Below are positions 33,939 through 45,275 of a stretch of 64,000 nt of DNA, one piece after another. The DNA is from Nissolia schottii (Eukaryota; Streptophyta; Magnoliopsida; Fabales; Fabaceae), in contig QANU01105209.1 in assembly GCA_003254905.1 (NCBI GenBank), positions 1,322,788 through 1,386,787 on the forward strand. The letters run 5' to 3'. The position numbers and the translations under genes are program-made. Each line of letters begins with the position of its first letter. Position 1 is the first letter of the stretch. The notes under the pieces are model-generated. The model saw only the letters and a program-made list of their open reading frames with translations, did not search any database and had not been told where the DNA came from.

Positions 33939-36900
33939 AAGTAGTTGGCAACCACATTAAATTCAATGTACGTAAGACGGTCAAGAATTTTTGATACTTT
34001 AATAAATGAAATGAAAGTATGTATGGTTGAGCAACAAATGTTCGAGCCTTTTGAGCCAATTAAATTGGTTTGCGTAAAATTACAGTTGAAAACTATTGGG
34101 AGTAGAGTTTAAGACCCAAATAGATCTAACTAATGAACTAAGTGCGAATTTATATTAAAAGGTTGAACAATGTATCTTGATCAAAAACTTTAAATTGACT
34201 CAAATATCACTAATATTTCACATCTTAACCTCTACGTTTTCAACCAAATATTTACTTTTTAATCAATTTAAATTTAATCAATATAAAATTTTACATTCAT
34301 AGTTTGACCCATAACACACATAATAGAACTTTTGCAAATATTTTTTTGATAATAGCATAGCGATAGATTTTCCTCATAAAACTGAAAACCAATATTGGGA
34401 ATCTCCGTTTAGATCAAGCTGACAGCATATCATTGACTTTGTAGGTAAATTTCAAAAGTTTTTTCATAAGCCGAATGTAAAATATAAAAATCATTAATTT
34501 TTTTTTTAAAAAAACTTAAACTTTTAAAATAAATAATGCGTTTAACATTAGAGTTTTTTTACCAAATAATTTAGAATTCAATTTTTGTCCTCAACATTCT
34601 TGTTAAAAGTTATGTCAAATTTTATTACAAATATAATATGTTTTGTTCACTCGTAAAAGATATGTTAAATATAAAAATTATTTAATTGTCTCAATAACTT
34701 AAACTGGAAAAAAATAATTTCTTAGCATCTCTCTGGTTGGTTACGAATCTCAAACAAGTCTCCCGTCTCTCATTGCTTTTATGCTTTCTTGGCCACGTTG
34801 AAGGTTGAAGACCTTTAGTTGGGTTGAGAATTTATAAGAAATGGATTTGGATAACTTTCAACCATTGGTTTATCGTTTAGTCAACATTACATAGGTAAAA
34901 GAATTGGGGATTTAGATTCCTTCAAGTAAGATTAGAACTTATTCTTATCTCTTCAGTCAGCAAGAAATGCTAGGATGCACGACAAGTTTCTATTAAAGTA
35001 TAGAATCGAAACCTAGCTACTGCTGAACTCTATCGCTAATTTGTCTACGACTAAAACTCCACGATAATTTATACAATAAGATAAAGGGTTTTTTTTTTTT
35101 TTTATCAATTTTAGTGTCCAACATTTCTTTCCTTTTATTTTGTACCTACCTTTTTTTTAAAAAAAAAAATAACTACCCACATTCATCTCTTATTTCAATC
35201 TCCACCCTCCATCTCATTCGCTTTGTCATTCTCATTCTTTTTATCAATTTCATATCTCATTCGAACTATTATTATTAACAATCTATAAATAAGATTCGCT
35301 GGTTGTGCTGGCACAAATTATTGTGCTAGCACTTCGCTAGTAATGAATAAAATGAATCAAACTATTGTGTGAATTCTAAAGGAGAAAGTTTAGAAACTAA
35401 ATGCGAATGAATTGTACATCAAGTGACACCTCCTCCAATTCTGAATAACTAGGGGTTGATGATCTCATTTGCCTTGTTTCTTCCTCCCTCTCCCTCTCGC
35501 TCTCGCCCCACTAAGGTTCCAAAGTAAAAAAAAAAAAAAAAAAAAAAGAGTATTGAATGTAGATCATCAGCATATATACAAATCCCCTGGCGTGAACACT
35601 AGAGTTTCTCATTGCATAAATAAAAGGGATTACTATATCGCATCATTTAATACTTGTGTAGTCTATTCTCTTAAATACGTGTATAGTACATAAATTGATT
35701 AATCATGATTTTTGGTGATTAGATATTTTGAGAGACAAAAAAAAATCCATTTTTTTAATTTGTCACATTAATAACTATCACCAAAGTAAGTATATTTTTT
35801 TTCAATGAAGCCTTCTGTATACATATAATGATGAATCGAATCCTAACCAAATTCTTAGGAAACCCTTTCATCTACTAACGTGATGACCTTTGTTGATAAA
35901 AGAGAGAAATAGTAATATTAAACCATATTTGTATTTAATGTTTTTACTGAATTCATGATTTGTCTTTATTTTGAAGAATTTTGGTTCAACTAAATATCAC
36001 AAATTAACATGGCCTATGTTCAATGATGAGATATACTATAAGAGAATTTTCTTGTCAACCCAAATGGGGGAGAGAGAGAGAGAGAGAATCTTTTAATACG
36101 TGGGTTATGGAATCTCTTGTTTAAGGATCTCTAGGAATATGGATAAAGAATCTCTAACAATTATCCAGAGGCCAACAATAGTGGGGAGCAAACATGGGGA
36201 CAATAGAGGATAGACTACACACGGACATAGAAAGCACACCACATTCCATACCCACGCATCACCACTCATTGCTCATTTTCAGGCTTAATTAGTTAATTTC
36301 ACTGATTCATTTGCTGTTTTTCTTTTCTTTTCTTTTTGTATACCGACAATAAAGATAGCACTTGGAAAAAGGTTAGCTAAAAATATTATAAAAGTCATTT
36401 TAAACATATCTCTAAGCATATTTAGATAATATTTATATAAAATTATTTGTGAATATGTAATTACTAAAAAGAATACGAGTTCATATTTAAAAGGATTTGA
36501 TGGGGTTCGAGGCCTCAAACCAATAATAATCAAGTCACAACAATGCCGGTGACACTGAACAGAATGGACACAATTCGGTACTTATTACTTTAGGTCAAAT
36601 ATAGGATGGCACTGTGATCCTTGGGCCTCATGGGTTTGGGTCGTCAATTGTATAGCACAACAAAAGTCGCGGAACGACAAAAAACAATTGCAGAAGAAAA
36701 TAGTAACAGTATAAAAAACGAAAAAGAAAAAAAATGAGGTGGACCAACCATCGCCACTTCCACCGGGACTTTATTCCGGTAGAATATAGAAATAATTTTA
36801 CCATATCTTAACCCATTTTTTTAAAGCAATTTGGATAAGCTTGGATAATGCTAAACGCAATTTGAGTTAATGCACTGTAAAAGGAATGATCAATGATATT

Positions 36901-37594
36901 AGTTCACCTTGTTTTAATAATTAGCCAGTGTTACCTTTGGTCACATTCTTGCTTCAAGCCTTTAAAACTAGAAAACAGAGGACCTGTATCCTGTGTGTAA
37001 GCAAGCCCTTTTGATAATCACAATTAAATGTTTTCTTGTGTCTTGAAATCTCAGTTGCATTCTTTGGTTTTTTTTCTGTTTTTGGCTACTAAACCATGGA
37101 AGAGCCGAAAAATCTCAGCTGCTTATAATACTCACGGGTAACTGGACCTCTCCATGGGTGAAATGTTATGAGACCAGTTCAGAAAAACGAGAGGTGTAAA
37201 CAAACAGACCACTGAATAAAACAAACTCTTCAGAAAAATAAATATAAAAAATACCACATTTACAAGTACATGCATCTTGTTGAACCTAAATTGTCTCAAG
37301 ACACCTAAATCCGGAGAAAATTAATAATAATCATTTCCCAGGCGATAAAAAGGTAAACATCATAAATTTCAATTACAGAAAACTAAGTAAAAAGGAAGAA
37401 AATTATACAACAAATATATTGACATCCTGGGTTACACTATGAGAAGAGAAAACTCACAATTTGTTCTACTTCACTTGGGGCAAATCTGATGACTTGTCAA
37501 GGTCAGGCATCATGAGCAGGCGTTGGTATGTCACTCACCGACAATCTTTCGCTGCACTGCACATAAGAAATCAATTTAATAACTAAATTTGTGA
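33939..37594. other. AT-rich intergenic DNA
   Basis: No gene is recognised. It contains A/T homopolymers (A20-type run near 35526-35546), a (GA)n stretch near 36068-36086 and scattered short open frames without domains. Confidence 0.5.
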
Positions 37595-37790
37595 TGAAAA
37601 CCTTTTGTTTTCAATCGCAGCTGCACTGCTGCAATTGTAGCTGCATTGCAATTACAGGAAATTGCCAAAAATATGTGGTCAAAGGGTGCAATTGCTGTCG
37701 CAATGTAGTTGCATAGACCATCACGACAACAATATTGCAACTACAATTACAGTTGCAGATAGCAATTCAAAACCAGATATTCTAAAGCTA
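37595..37790. mobile_element. Small MITE-like palindromic element
   Basis: The ends TTTTCAATCGCAGCTGC and, on the minus strand, TTTTGAATTGCTATCTGC are inverted, followed on both sides by AATTGTAGNTGCA. The body is unusually rich in TTGCAA/TGCAAT words. About 195 bp, non-coding, just downstream of RBFA. Exact ends are uncertain. Confidence 0.5.
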
Positions 37791-37830
37791 ACCAAATTTG
37801 GGATATAAATAACTAATAGGGTATTTTAGG

Positions 37831-38130
37831 GAAAAAAAAGACAATTTTACTCTTTTGCCCCTGTCATACAAACTATTTACGAAAGTACTCCTATTTTGAA
37901 ACATATTACAGGAGTACCACGGTTTCGGCTAAGCTATTTACGAAAGTACCACTGTTTTGAAACATACCATGCTTTGCACAATGCAAAAGTACAAAAACTT
38001 TTTCAAAACAGTGGTACTCGTATAATATGTTTTCAAAACAGTGGTACTCCTGTAATATGTTTCAAAACAAGGGTACTTTCGTAAATAATTTTTATGATAG
38101 GAGCAAAAGAGTAAAATTGTCGAAACAAAA
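37831..38130. mobile_element. Fold-back MULE-like MITE, 282 bp
   Basis: The element 37840-38121 begins GACAATTTTACTCTTTTG and ends with its inverse. The arms pair for about 100 bases, with ATTTACGAAAGTAC and TTTTGAAACATATTACAGG in both. Flanks GAAAAAAAA (37831-37839) and GAAACAAAA (38122-38130) match at 8 of 9 positions, fitting a 9-bp target duplication. It lies within about 150 bases of the RBFA stop, so it may be transcribed as part of that 3' end. Confidence 0.72.
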
Positions 38131-38279
38131 CAAGTAGAAAAGCTTGACATAATAATTCATATGCATAACTGGCCATCAGAATATGTTTATATAAAGCAAA
38201 GCTTGACACAGGTTTACCTACCAACACTGAAAGGTCTGTCCATGCCAAACAGGCATAATGCTGATGCACAGGGAGGCAG

Positions 38280-38992
38280 CTATTCCACGTAAATGATACC
38301 TTCATCAGGATCTTCACCATCCCAATCATCACCATCTTCATCTGCCGATGAATCCAACTGCCCCTTATTTTGATTCTCCAAGCTCTTCTCATTCTTTATT
38401 TTATCTAATATTGCAATAACCTGAAAATTTGAGGGGGTGAATGCATCTGACCAGTTAAGCTCACAGAGAGTAGCCTAAAAGTTGCTCAAATTTGAAAAAA
38501 AAAATGCCACAAGTGAGGCAGAATACTGTGGACCAATCCAAGAACTTTCTATAGAAACAATGTTATTGCCGATGATATCTAAACTCATACCAGAATACTG
38601 TGCAATCTACAATTTCCTCATAAGAAACAAAAGGATGATCTAGGCACCAAAAAAAGAGAGGCGGGCCGTTAAATGCGAAAGCATGAGCAGTTTGTGATGA
38701 GGCATCTAATGTATATACTAGGTTGCTGTATAAAATATGTTGTGTAGAATAAACACTATCCGTTTCACCATCCATCCATCCATAAGGTCTTAAACAACAT
38801 ACGAAAATTTTAGCTCTTGATGTATAATAGATAATAAGGAACAACAACAACTAAGCCTTGTCTCACTATGTGGGATCGGCTACATGGATCAAATAACGTC
38901 AAAGTGCTCTGTCTATTAGTGCTCTGTCTATAAGAGATAATAAGGAAAAGGACAAAAAAAACCATGGAAACTTGCCAATATACCACTATTTC

Positions 38993-39039
<47 letters not shown>

Positions 39040-40106
39040 TTACCCTGCTTCCTCTCTCAAAAGACTCATCCTCTATAAAGCGTATCTCAGGAGTTAAGCG
39101 CAACTTCATACGCCTTCCCAGCTCACTGCGAACATACTTAGCCTTTGACTTCAGGCCAGCAATGGCAACTTCTTTCCCTCTTTCATCTCCAAAAACAGAT
39201 ACATACACCTTAACCACCTACAGATGTTGAATATCAAAATTAGATGCTAATTGAAAGGCATCAGGCCCAAGCCTAGAATGAGAGAAAAGAGAGAAAAAGG
39301 TTGAGAAGAAGAAAGAGTTGAGTGATTGAATGTGTTTGAATGAACATTATAGACAGGATATAGTGTTGCTGTTGCTTCTGATGCTAGCTAAAGGAATAGC
39401 AAACTTTCCCTCCAAAGTCAATTACCAGTAAAAAAATTAACAACACCTAACAATATATATATATTACACTTATCTTTTATCCCTTTCACTATATAAACCA
39501 CAGCATCACATCACAATGATGACATCAGAAAAGGGGTAAGAAGGACTAAAACAACATAGAAAACAACAAAAATGAAACAAAATAAGCTCAGCTCTCACAT
39601 CAGAGAAGTGAAAACACAATGTACCAAGTGCCAAAGCAGTCAACGGATTCAAGTCCTAACATATCGAAAGTACGAATTCTCAGCATTTCTTCAATTATAT
39701 TGTCTTATCTATCATTGGTTATGATACGTTATTGTAATAGACAAAAGCACAAACAGTATACCTGCAAATCGGCGGAGACTTGGACATCACTGATGGTGGT
39801 GAGGGAGGAGAGGTAGCGGTCAGCACCTAAGGAAGCTTCTGGAAGAACGGCAAACTGCAAAACTTTATCGGTGAGGAGCATATCAGAGAGCTCCCTCCTT
39901 ATCTGCTTGGCCACCATTTTCACTCTCCTCGGATTCGCCATACACCTCACGCTCCTACCAACAACCGCCTTTCCTGGCTGCACCCATCCACTGAGGCCGC
40001 GCCGCCCCTGAATTGGGGTGATTGCGGCTGAGCTCGGCGGTGCGGGGATGTGATGCCGCCATGGACATGGACGGGGTATCAGTGGCGGGTGAAGCAGGTA
40101 TGTCAT
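38280..40106 (-). CDS. RBFA: Chloroplast ribosome-binding factor A
   Basis: RbfA is a small KH-like protein that binds the 30S subunit and assists 16S rRNA maturation. Three phase-0 exons, 39762-40106, 39044-39217 and 38280-38420, give 219 residues. The first ~55 residues are a Pro/Arg/Ser-rich plastid transit peptide. The domain then reads MANPRRVKMVAKQIRREL, LLTDKVLQ, then across the exon join VVKVYVSVFGDERGKE, ELGRRMKLRLTPEIRFIEDESFERGSR and VIAILDKI. The tail is acidic (SSADEDGDDWDGEDPDEG). Plant homologues are about 200-220 residues. Intron 2 has an AT microsatellite against its donor and holds a short RTE-type insertion. Two site II motifs lie at 40351-40365. The start at 40106 is the first in-frame ATG; the exact start of the transit peptide is less sure. 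Confidence 0.93.
38829..38947 (-). mobile_element. 3' end of an RTE-type LINE, 5'-truncated, with 13-bp target duplication
   Basis: The 93-bp insert (38842-38934) starts CAACAACAACTAAGCCTTG and has GGGATCGGCTACATGGATC, which on the minus strand is the common (TTG)n-ended tail of plant RTE LINEs (from memory). Perfect AGATAATAAGGAA copies flank it at 38829-38841 and 38935-38947. It sits in RBFA intron 2 in the sense orientation of the gene. A short internal duplication of GTGCTCTGTCTAT lies at its 5' end. Confidence 0.72.
38997..39037. repeat. (AT)n microsatellite beside an RBFA splice donor
   Basis: About 20 TA units begin six bases into RBFA intron 2 on the minus strand (GTAAGA then the repeat), so length changes occur next to the 5' splice site. 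Confidence 0.9.
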
Positions 40107-40312
40107 TGTTCTAACTTGGAATGGAACCCTAACCTCCCTAACTCCTCCTCCTCCACCTTCTTCTCTCGCTTTTACTTTCCTCGCGGGAAAAGGAATGGAG
40201 GAACGGTTTGCGGGTCTTGTGTGTTGTACCGGAATCGCAGGCTCTGAGATGCAGGCAGGACTAGATATTTGAGGATCGATAAAATGATGTAGAGATTAAC
40301 ATACAATCTTCC

Positions 40313-40365
40313 TGGGCTTTCATTTCAGCCCGTACGTTTGGGTACCAGCGAGCCCAATAAGCCCA
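40313..40365 (-). promoter_or_regulatory. Site II (TGGGCT) motifs upstream of RBFA
   Basis: AGCCCA at 40351-40356 and 40360-40365 are TGGGCT on the minus strand, spaced nine bases apart, with a further TGGGCT on plus at 40313-40318. They lie about 210-260 bases before the start codon. This arrangement fits TCP-bound site II elements of organelle-protein genes. Confidence 0.6.
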
Positions 40366-42410
40366 ATAACACCGACCGAAAACAATTGACGTTGCTTAAC
40401 CCAGTTACCAAAACAAATGCCCAGTAGGCTACTACTGCGTTAGTCCAAAGCACGTTCCTATCTCATACGCAAAAAAGTGTCAATATGTTCAAAAAGAACA
40501 AATTCAACTTGATATTTAGGTAACAATAAAGTATTGAATGAACTATAGATCTTTCTCACCATTCCCCACCCCCCCTATGATTAAACGAAAAGCCCCTGGG
40601 CCTAACTAATAGCTAATGAAATGAGAGAAATTGACTCTCATGTAATCGGCCATAAAGTAACAAGATAATAAAGCAAATTTAACTATTATATCCATAAATT
40701 ACTTTTAAATTCTAACTATTTAACACTGTAGTAATACTACTGTCATTATTTATTGTCAAAACTTTGATAAAACTTAAGAATGATAGCTGAATAAAATAAA
40801 ATGATATGATCTCACTCTTCATTCTAAAGATCACAATGAATATCAAGTTATTCTTGCAAAATAATTTCAAACACAAATAGTCTTATCGTTTGTAGATTTA
40901 AAAAATTAATATTTGTGTACACTTACATAGAAACATAAACATAACAAAGTAAACAAAAAAATATTATTAAATAGATAAATGAACAATATTAAACATACGT
41001 GCATTCGTACATACACAAAACATAAAAACAATCATTATCAAACATATAAATGAGTAAATATTAAACACTAGTGTGTTTGTGCATGCATAAATGTTGAATA
41101 ACAATGTTTGTTTTTCTATTGTAATGTTTGTTTCTCTATTTTATAATATTTATTTCTGTGTGAGTGTACAAATATCAATTTTTTAAGTGTATAAATGGTA
41201 TTTTTGAAAAAAAAAATTACGACATTATAATATATTTCTTAACTTTAATGCAAATATAATGATATGACTTATGCCTGATAATCCGCACCTTTTTATCTTT
41301 CATCCCCCTTTAGGTTTTTATCTTTCTTTTTTTTGGGCGCCGTGTTTGGTGTTTAATGTGGGCCCAGCATATATTCCCAAATCTTCAATTATATATATAT
41401 ATTGTAATCCAGATTACAGTGTCATTAAGATAATGGGAGACCGGGAAATCATGACATTAAGATAATTACAAACGTTACATGCAAAACAAAGTATAGTTGT
41501 TACATTCTCTTTCATTTCATGCTTGTCTGTTTCTTCTTTTACCACTTGTATATTTGATTAACAAACAACCGTTAATTTGACTTGAGTGTTACTCTCTGAT
41601 CATAATGTCTCCCGTGGACCATGGTCACAAGTCTCGGTATTTGTTTAATTAATGCCCTCTCTACCGACTACCATTCACTTTTGGTTCGTCGGACGCATGC
41701 ACTACGTACGTTGTCAAAACTATACTAATCATAGTTTCTAAAAACAATCCATTTTTCTGAAGTTAATAATTTCAAAAGTTTCTAACTGCAAAATGATTGT
41801 TTTCTTGTGGTTGGTTGACGACCATTGAAGCCCAACGGCGCAATGTTCGTTGCATTTTTCTTATAGTCATAATGATTGGTTAGCACTCCCATTTTTGTGC
41901 GCCCTTGATTGGTCATTGAATAGTACTGAACAATTATCAAATTAATTTGCAGGATGATGAAATGTGTTTTGGATTTTAATCAGTTCAAAGACAAAGATCA
42001 GGTTTCGAGTCATGAGATCTCAATGCAACATGGAGCAAACATGTTAACTAATTATGGCAAGCACATGCAACGTGAGATTGTTCGATTAATCGATTAAACA
42101 AATTAAGTTGTTTTCATGTTCTTATTAATCAGCTGAAAACGGAACATGCTTCGGTTAGCAAATATTTTCTATTCAATGTTTAAACAAAAACAAGGGTGAT
42201 TTGGACAAAGACAGACGATAAAAAAATTGAAATAATCTTGAAATGCTTACAACATTTTCAATTGAGAAAAATTTAAAACTGAAACAAACTCTGCAAGAAT
42301 AAAAAAACTTGGAACTTTTGTGCATAGTCCACATGGGCATGGCTACAAAAAAGACAACGGACACAATCTCGCAATTATCTCAAACTCCAGGGGCATTTAA
42401 GTTTCGTCAA
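40366..42410. other. Divergent intergenic region between RBFA and a SAUR gene
   Basis: AT-rich with no gene recognised. The 64-codon open frame at 41271-41465 has no domain. Confidence 0.5.
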
Positions 42411-42418
42411 ACCATATA
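42411..42418 (+). promoter_or_regulatory. TATA box of the plus-strand SAUR
   Basis: CATATATA at about 42411-42418 (in ACCATATATAGCC) lies roughly 120 bases upstream of the SAUR start, giving a cap site near 42445. Confidence 0.6.
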
Positions 42419-42534
42419 TAGCCGCCTATCAGAATCCCAACTTAACCGTCAAGTTTCAACTCCTCACACTAACCAACGCACTTTCTTTTCCACCTTCCCT
42501 ACTTTGATTCTCACTCAGCTGTTTTCCCGAGAAA

Positions 42535-42972
42535 ATGTCTCCGGCGACCGAAAAGTGCAGCAAGATCCGGCACATTGTCCGGGTCCGGCAAATGCTGCTC
42601 CGGTGGCGCAAGAAATCGAGCGTGACGGGGAATTGCGCGCCGTCTGATGTCCCGGCGGGACACGTGGCGGTGTGCGTGGGGCCGAGCAGCATGAGGTTTG
42701 TGGTGCGCGCGAAGTACCTGAACCATCCCATGTTCCAGAAGCTTCTGGTGCAAGCGGAGGAAGAGTACGGGTTCTGCAACGAAGGCCCGTTAACCATCCC
42801 GTGCGACGAGTGGCACTTCCAAGAGGTCATGCGGGTCATGACCCGAACCGATTCGGGTCGGTTCTCGAGCCTCGAAGAGTTCCAGATGCGTTGCCACGTG
42901 GACGTTCCAAGCTTCTTTGACGTTGTGGGAGAATCCAGGCCCTTGCTTCTTCATGACCGGCCCATCTGCTGA
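42535..42972 (+). CDS. SAUR family protein, long C-terminal form
   Basis: SAURs are small auxin-induced proteins; several inhibit PP2C.D phosphatases and so activate plasma membrane H+-ATPases during growth (family knowledge). This 145-residue, intronless protein has the SAUR core at about residues 38-104: DVPAGHVAVCVG, MRFVVRAKYLNHPMFQKLL, AEEEYGF and GPLTIPCDEWHF. A basic N terminus (IRHIVRVRQMLLRWRKK) precedes it and a ~40-residue tail (SLEEFQMRCHVDVPSF) follows, placing it among the longer SAURs rather than the 90-residue type. It is GC-rich. The 3' flank has TTAGATATTACGTA near 43031, faintly like a DST instability element, not a good match. Confidence 0.94.
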   Translation: MSPATEKCSKIRHIVRVRQMLLRWRKKSSVTGNCAPSDVPAGHVAVCVGPSSMRFVVRAKYLNHPMFQKLLVQAEEEYGFCNEGPLTIPCDEWHFQEVMRVMTRTDSGRFSSLEEFQMRCHVDVPSFFDVVGESRPLLLHDRPIC

Positions 42973-43222
42973 GGCCTCGTTTCACCACGTAATCTTTTTT
43001 ATTTGTGGTTACAGATGTGTTGCACAAAAGTTAGATATTACGTATTAGCCGAAACAGGGACGAAAAATAGAGGCAAGTTTTTCTATGTATACAACAAAAG
43101 AAAAGGGGAATCTGAGTGATGCAGTGTTGAATTGGTTCAAGAGAGACCATATATTAGTAGTTGTTTCATTGTAATTTGTAAAGTATGCGGTGCAAATCAA
43201 CTAACTTAATTGATTTCAATGA

Positions 43223-44479
43223 AAGCTTTTAGGTTAATTATGTTTTTAGTCCATGTAAAATTTTGAAGTTTGGTTTTAGTCACTGTATGAAAGTTTTAGT
43301 CCCTGCGAAAGTTGAAAGTTTGTTTTTAATCCCTGGAGCTGGATGAGAGTTAACGGTGCTGACCCGACGCTGATGTGGCGTGCCACGTGAGATGCCATGT
43401 GGCATAACCCAAAATATTAAATTTGACTCATATTCGCCAACCTATGCCCACCCGACCCGGATTTAATTTAAAATTAAAAAAAAAATTCAACAGCCCTTAA
43501 CCCGTGCCCCACCCCACCCCACCCTACCCCACCCCGCCGTCTGTCTCTCCATGCCGCTCCTCTCCGCAACCGTCGTCCTCCTTCTCCAACCCACCCTCCT
43601 CGCCGCACCGCCGTTTGCCTTCTATCTCGTCTATTTTGGTGGAGTGCCCTCGCTGTTGTGCTTCTCTCTTCTCTCCCGCGCCCTCGCATTTCAGTGGGTG
43701 TGGGTGGCTGGGTGGCGAATGTTCTTACCTCTCTGGGTCACACGCGAATGTGGGTGACGGGTTTGGCTGTTGAGGCTGAGGTGACACGGAGGTGGCTGGC
43801 GGGTGGGTCACGGTGTCAATCTGGAAAAGCGGAGGTGGGTGGCGGCTGAGGCTGTTGGCAGATCTGGAGACGCGGTCCAACGTGGTGGCGGGTGACGCGG
43901 AGACGCGGAGGGAGTGGCGACTGAAATATGGACAACCACAATGCAAAGCTACTGTGCGAAGGGTGGACAAAAGAGAAAAGAGAGAAGCACAATGGCACGG
44001 GAGACGAGGGCGCAGGAGAGAAGAGAGAAGCACGACGGCGAGGGCACTCCACCATAAGGGTGGGTTGGAGAAGGAGGACGACGGCNNNNNNNNNNNNNNN
44101 NNNNNNNNNNNNNNNNNNNNNNNNNNNNNNNNNNNNNNNNNNNNNNNNNNNNNNNNNNNNNNGGGGATACAGATGAGGGTGGGGTTGGGGGGGTGGGGTG
44201 GGGCACGGGTTAAGGGCTGTTGAAATTTTTTTTTCAATTTTAAATTAAATCTAGATCGGGTGGGCATAGGTTGGTGGGTATGGGTCAAATTTTAATATTT
44301 TGGGTTATGTCACGTGGCATCCCACATGGCACGCCATGTCAGCGTCATTAGCGGTCACGTTAGCACCGTTAACTCCCATCCGGCTTCAGGACTAAAAACA
44401 AACTTTCAACTTTCGCAGGGACTAAAACCAAACTTTGAAATTTTACAGGAACTAAAAATATAATTAAGCCAAGCTTTTA
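43223..44479. mobile_element. Fold-back MULE with 9-bp target duplication, interrupted by an assembly gap
   Basis: The element 43232-44470 is flanked by AAGCTTTTA at 43223-43231 and 44471-44479. The ends read GGTTAATTATGTTTTTAG and, on the minus strand, GGCTTAATTATATTTTTAG, both followed by paired GTTTGGTTTTAGTC and CGAAAGTTGAAAGTTTGTTT. The arms continue inward through CACCCGA, CTTAACCCGTGCCCCACC and a GC-rich CT-repeat section, so each is about 450 bases or more. There is no transposase. An 77-base N run (44086-44162) interrupts the right arm. The GC-rich centre gives spurious open frames. Confidence 0.88.
44086..44162. other. Assembly gap (77 N)
   Basis: The gap lies in the right arm of the fold-back element, opposite a GC-rich part of the left arm. 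A strong hairpin is a plausible reason for the failed assembly. Confidence 0.95.
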
Positions 44480-44774
44480 ATTGAAGATCTTTGTTCTTCG
44501 CGTGTTGTATAATCGTCTCATGTTATAGCTGCTTAGAAAATTTTTCTTGTTGCATTTCATTAAATTAAGAGGCAATGCTAAAAATAATCGATTAAACTAG
44601 TTAAAGTTAACATTTTGTTTCAAATGAATTAAAGTTAACGATTTTATACAACAAAATTATGCCCAAATTTGTACATAGATACTAATACCTTTTGTATTTC
44701 TATGGCTATAATTGTTTAAAGCAATAAATAATTTAAGTTAATGAGACACATAATTCATTCTTAACCATAAATAA

Positions 44775-45275
44775 TTATAGGGTATTGTTACGGTCTAAAC
44801 ATGATAAGGTATCTCAGATCTCGTGATCTCGAGATAATCAAACGAAGTTCTGAGATGCCTTAGGTACGTAACATTCAAACCTAGTCACCAAAAGACCTAA
44901 AAGCAATAATGATACATTTTATCACTCAAATAAGACGTTGATAAACACATAATTGGCATAACCATTACTAAGTGTCATAAAACCACATAACTATGCCCTG
45001 CCCAGGTAACAATTACAGTTACAAGATATCTCAACGGACAAAATCCAAGTCACTCCTCGCAGTATATATGCAAGAACCTTACTCCTATTTAAATACATGA
45101 AATCTAACCATTATTCATCTCATATTAAAAAAAAACACTAACTTGAGTGTCGATCTGTCTTTTACAGGTACATCCACGTACTCCATTCAAGACTCTCAAC
45201 CATCGTCTTCACAATCTTGAAGTTGTCGGAGCCGGTCTGAGATTCGAGTCAGAGACTGTAGCTCAGAATTGCTTG
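44775..45275 (+). mobile_element. LTR-like fragment
   Basis: It begins TGTTACGGTCTAAAC, contains TATTTAAATACATG as a TATA-like box near 45087, and then CTTGAGTGTCGATCTGTCTTTTACAGG, typical of the R/U5 part of plant LTRs (two words: CTTGAGTGTCGATCTG, CTTTTACAGG). Likely a solo or partial LTR of a Ty3/gypsy-type element. The right end and target duplication are not resolved. An old fossil; family uncertain. Confidence 0.4.

Noticed and set aside
43020-43045. DST-like mRNA instability element after the 42.5-kb SAUR
   Set aside because: Only a TTAGATA...GTA resemblance; the GGA block and spacing of the consensus are not present.
43504-44288. Pro-rich and Gly-rich open frames around the N run
   Set aside because: They lie in the GC-rich arms of a fold-back transposon and partly across Ns.
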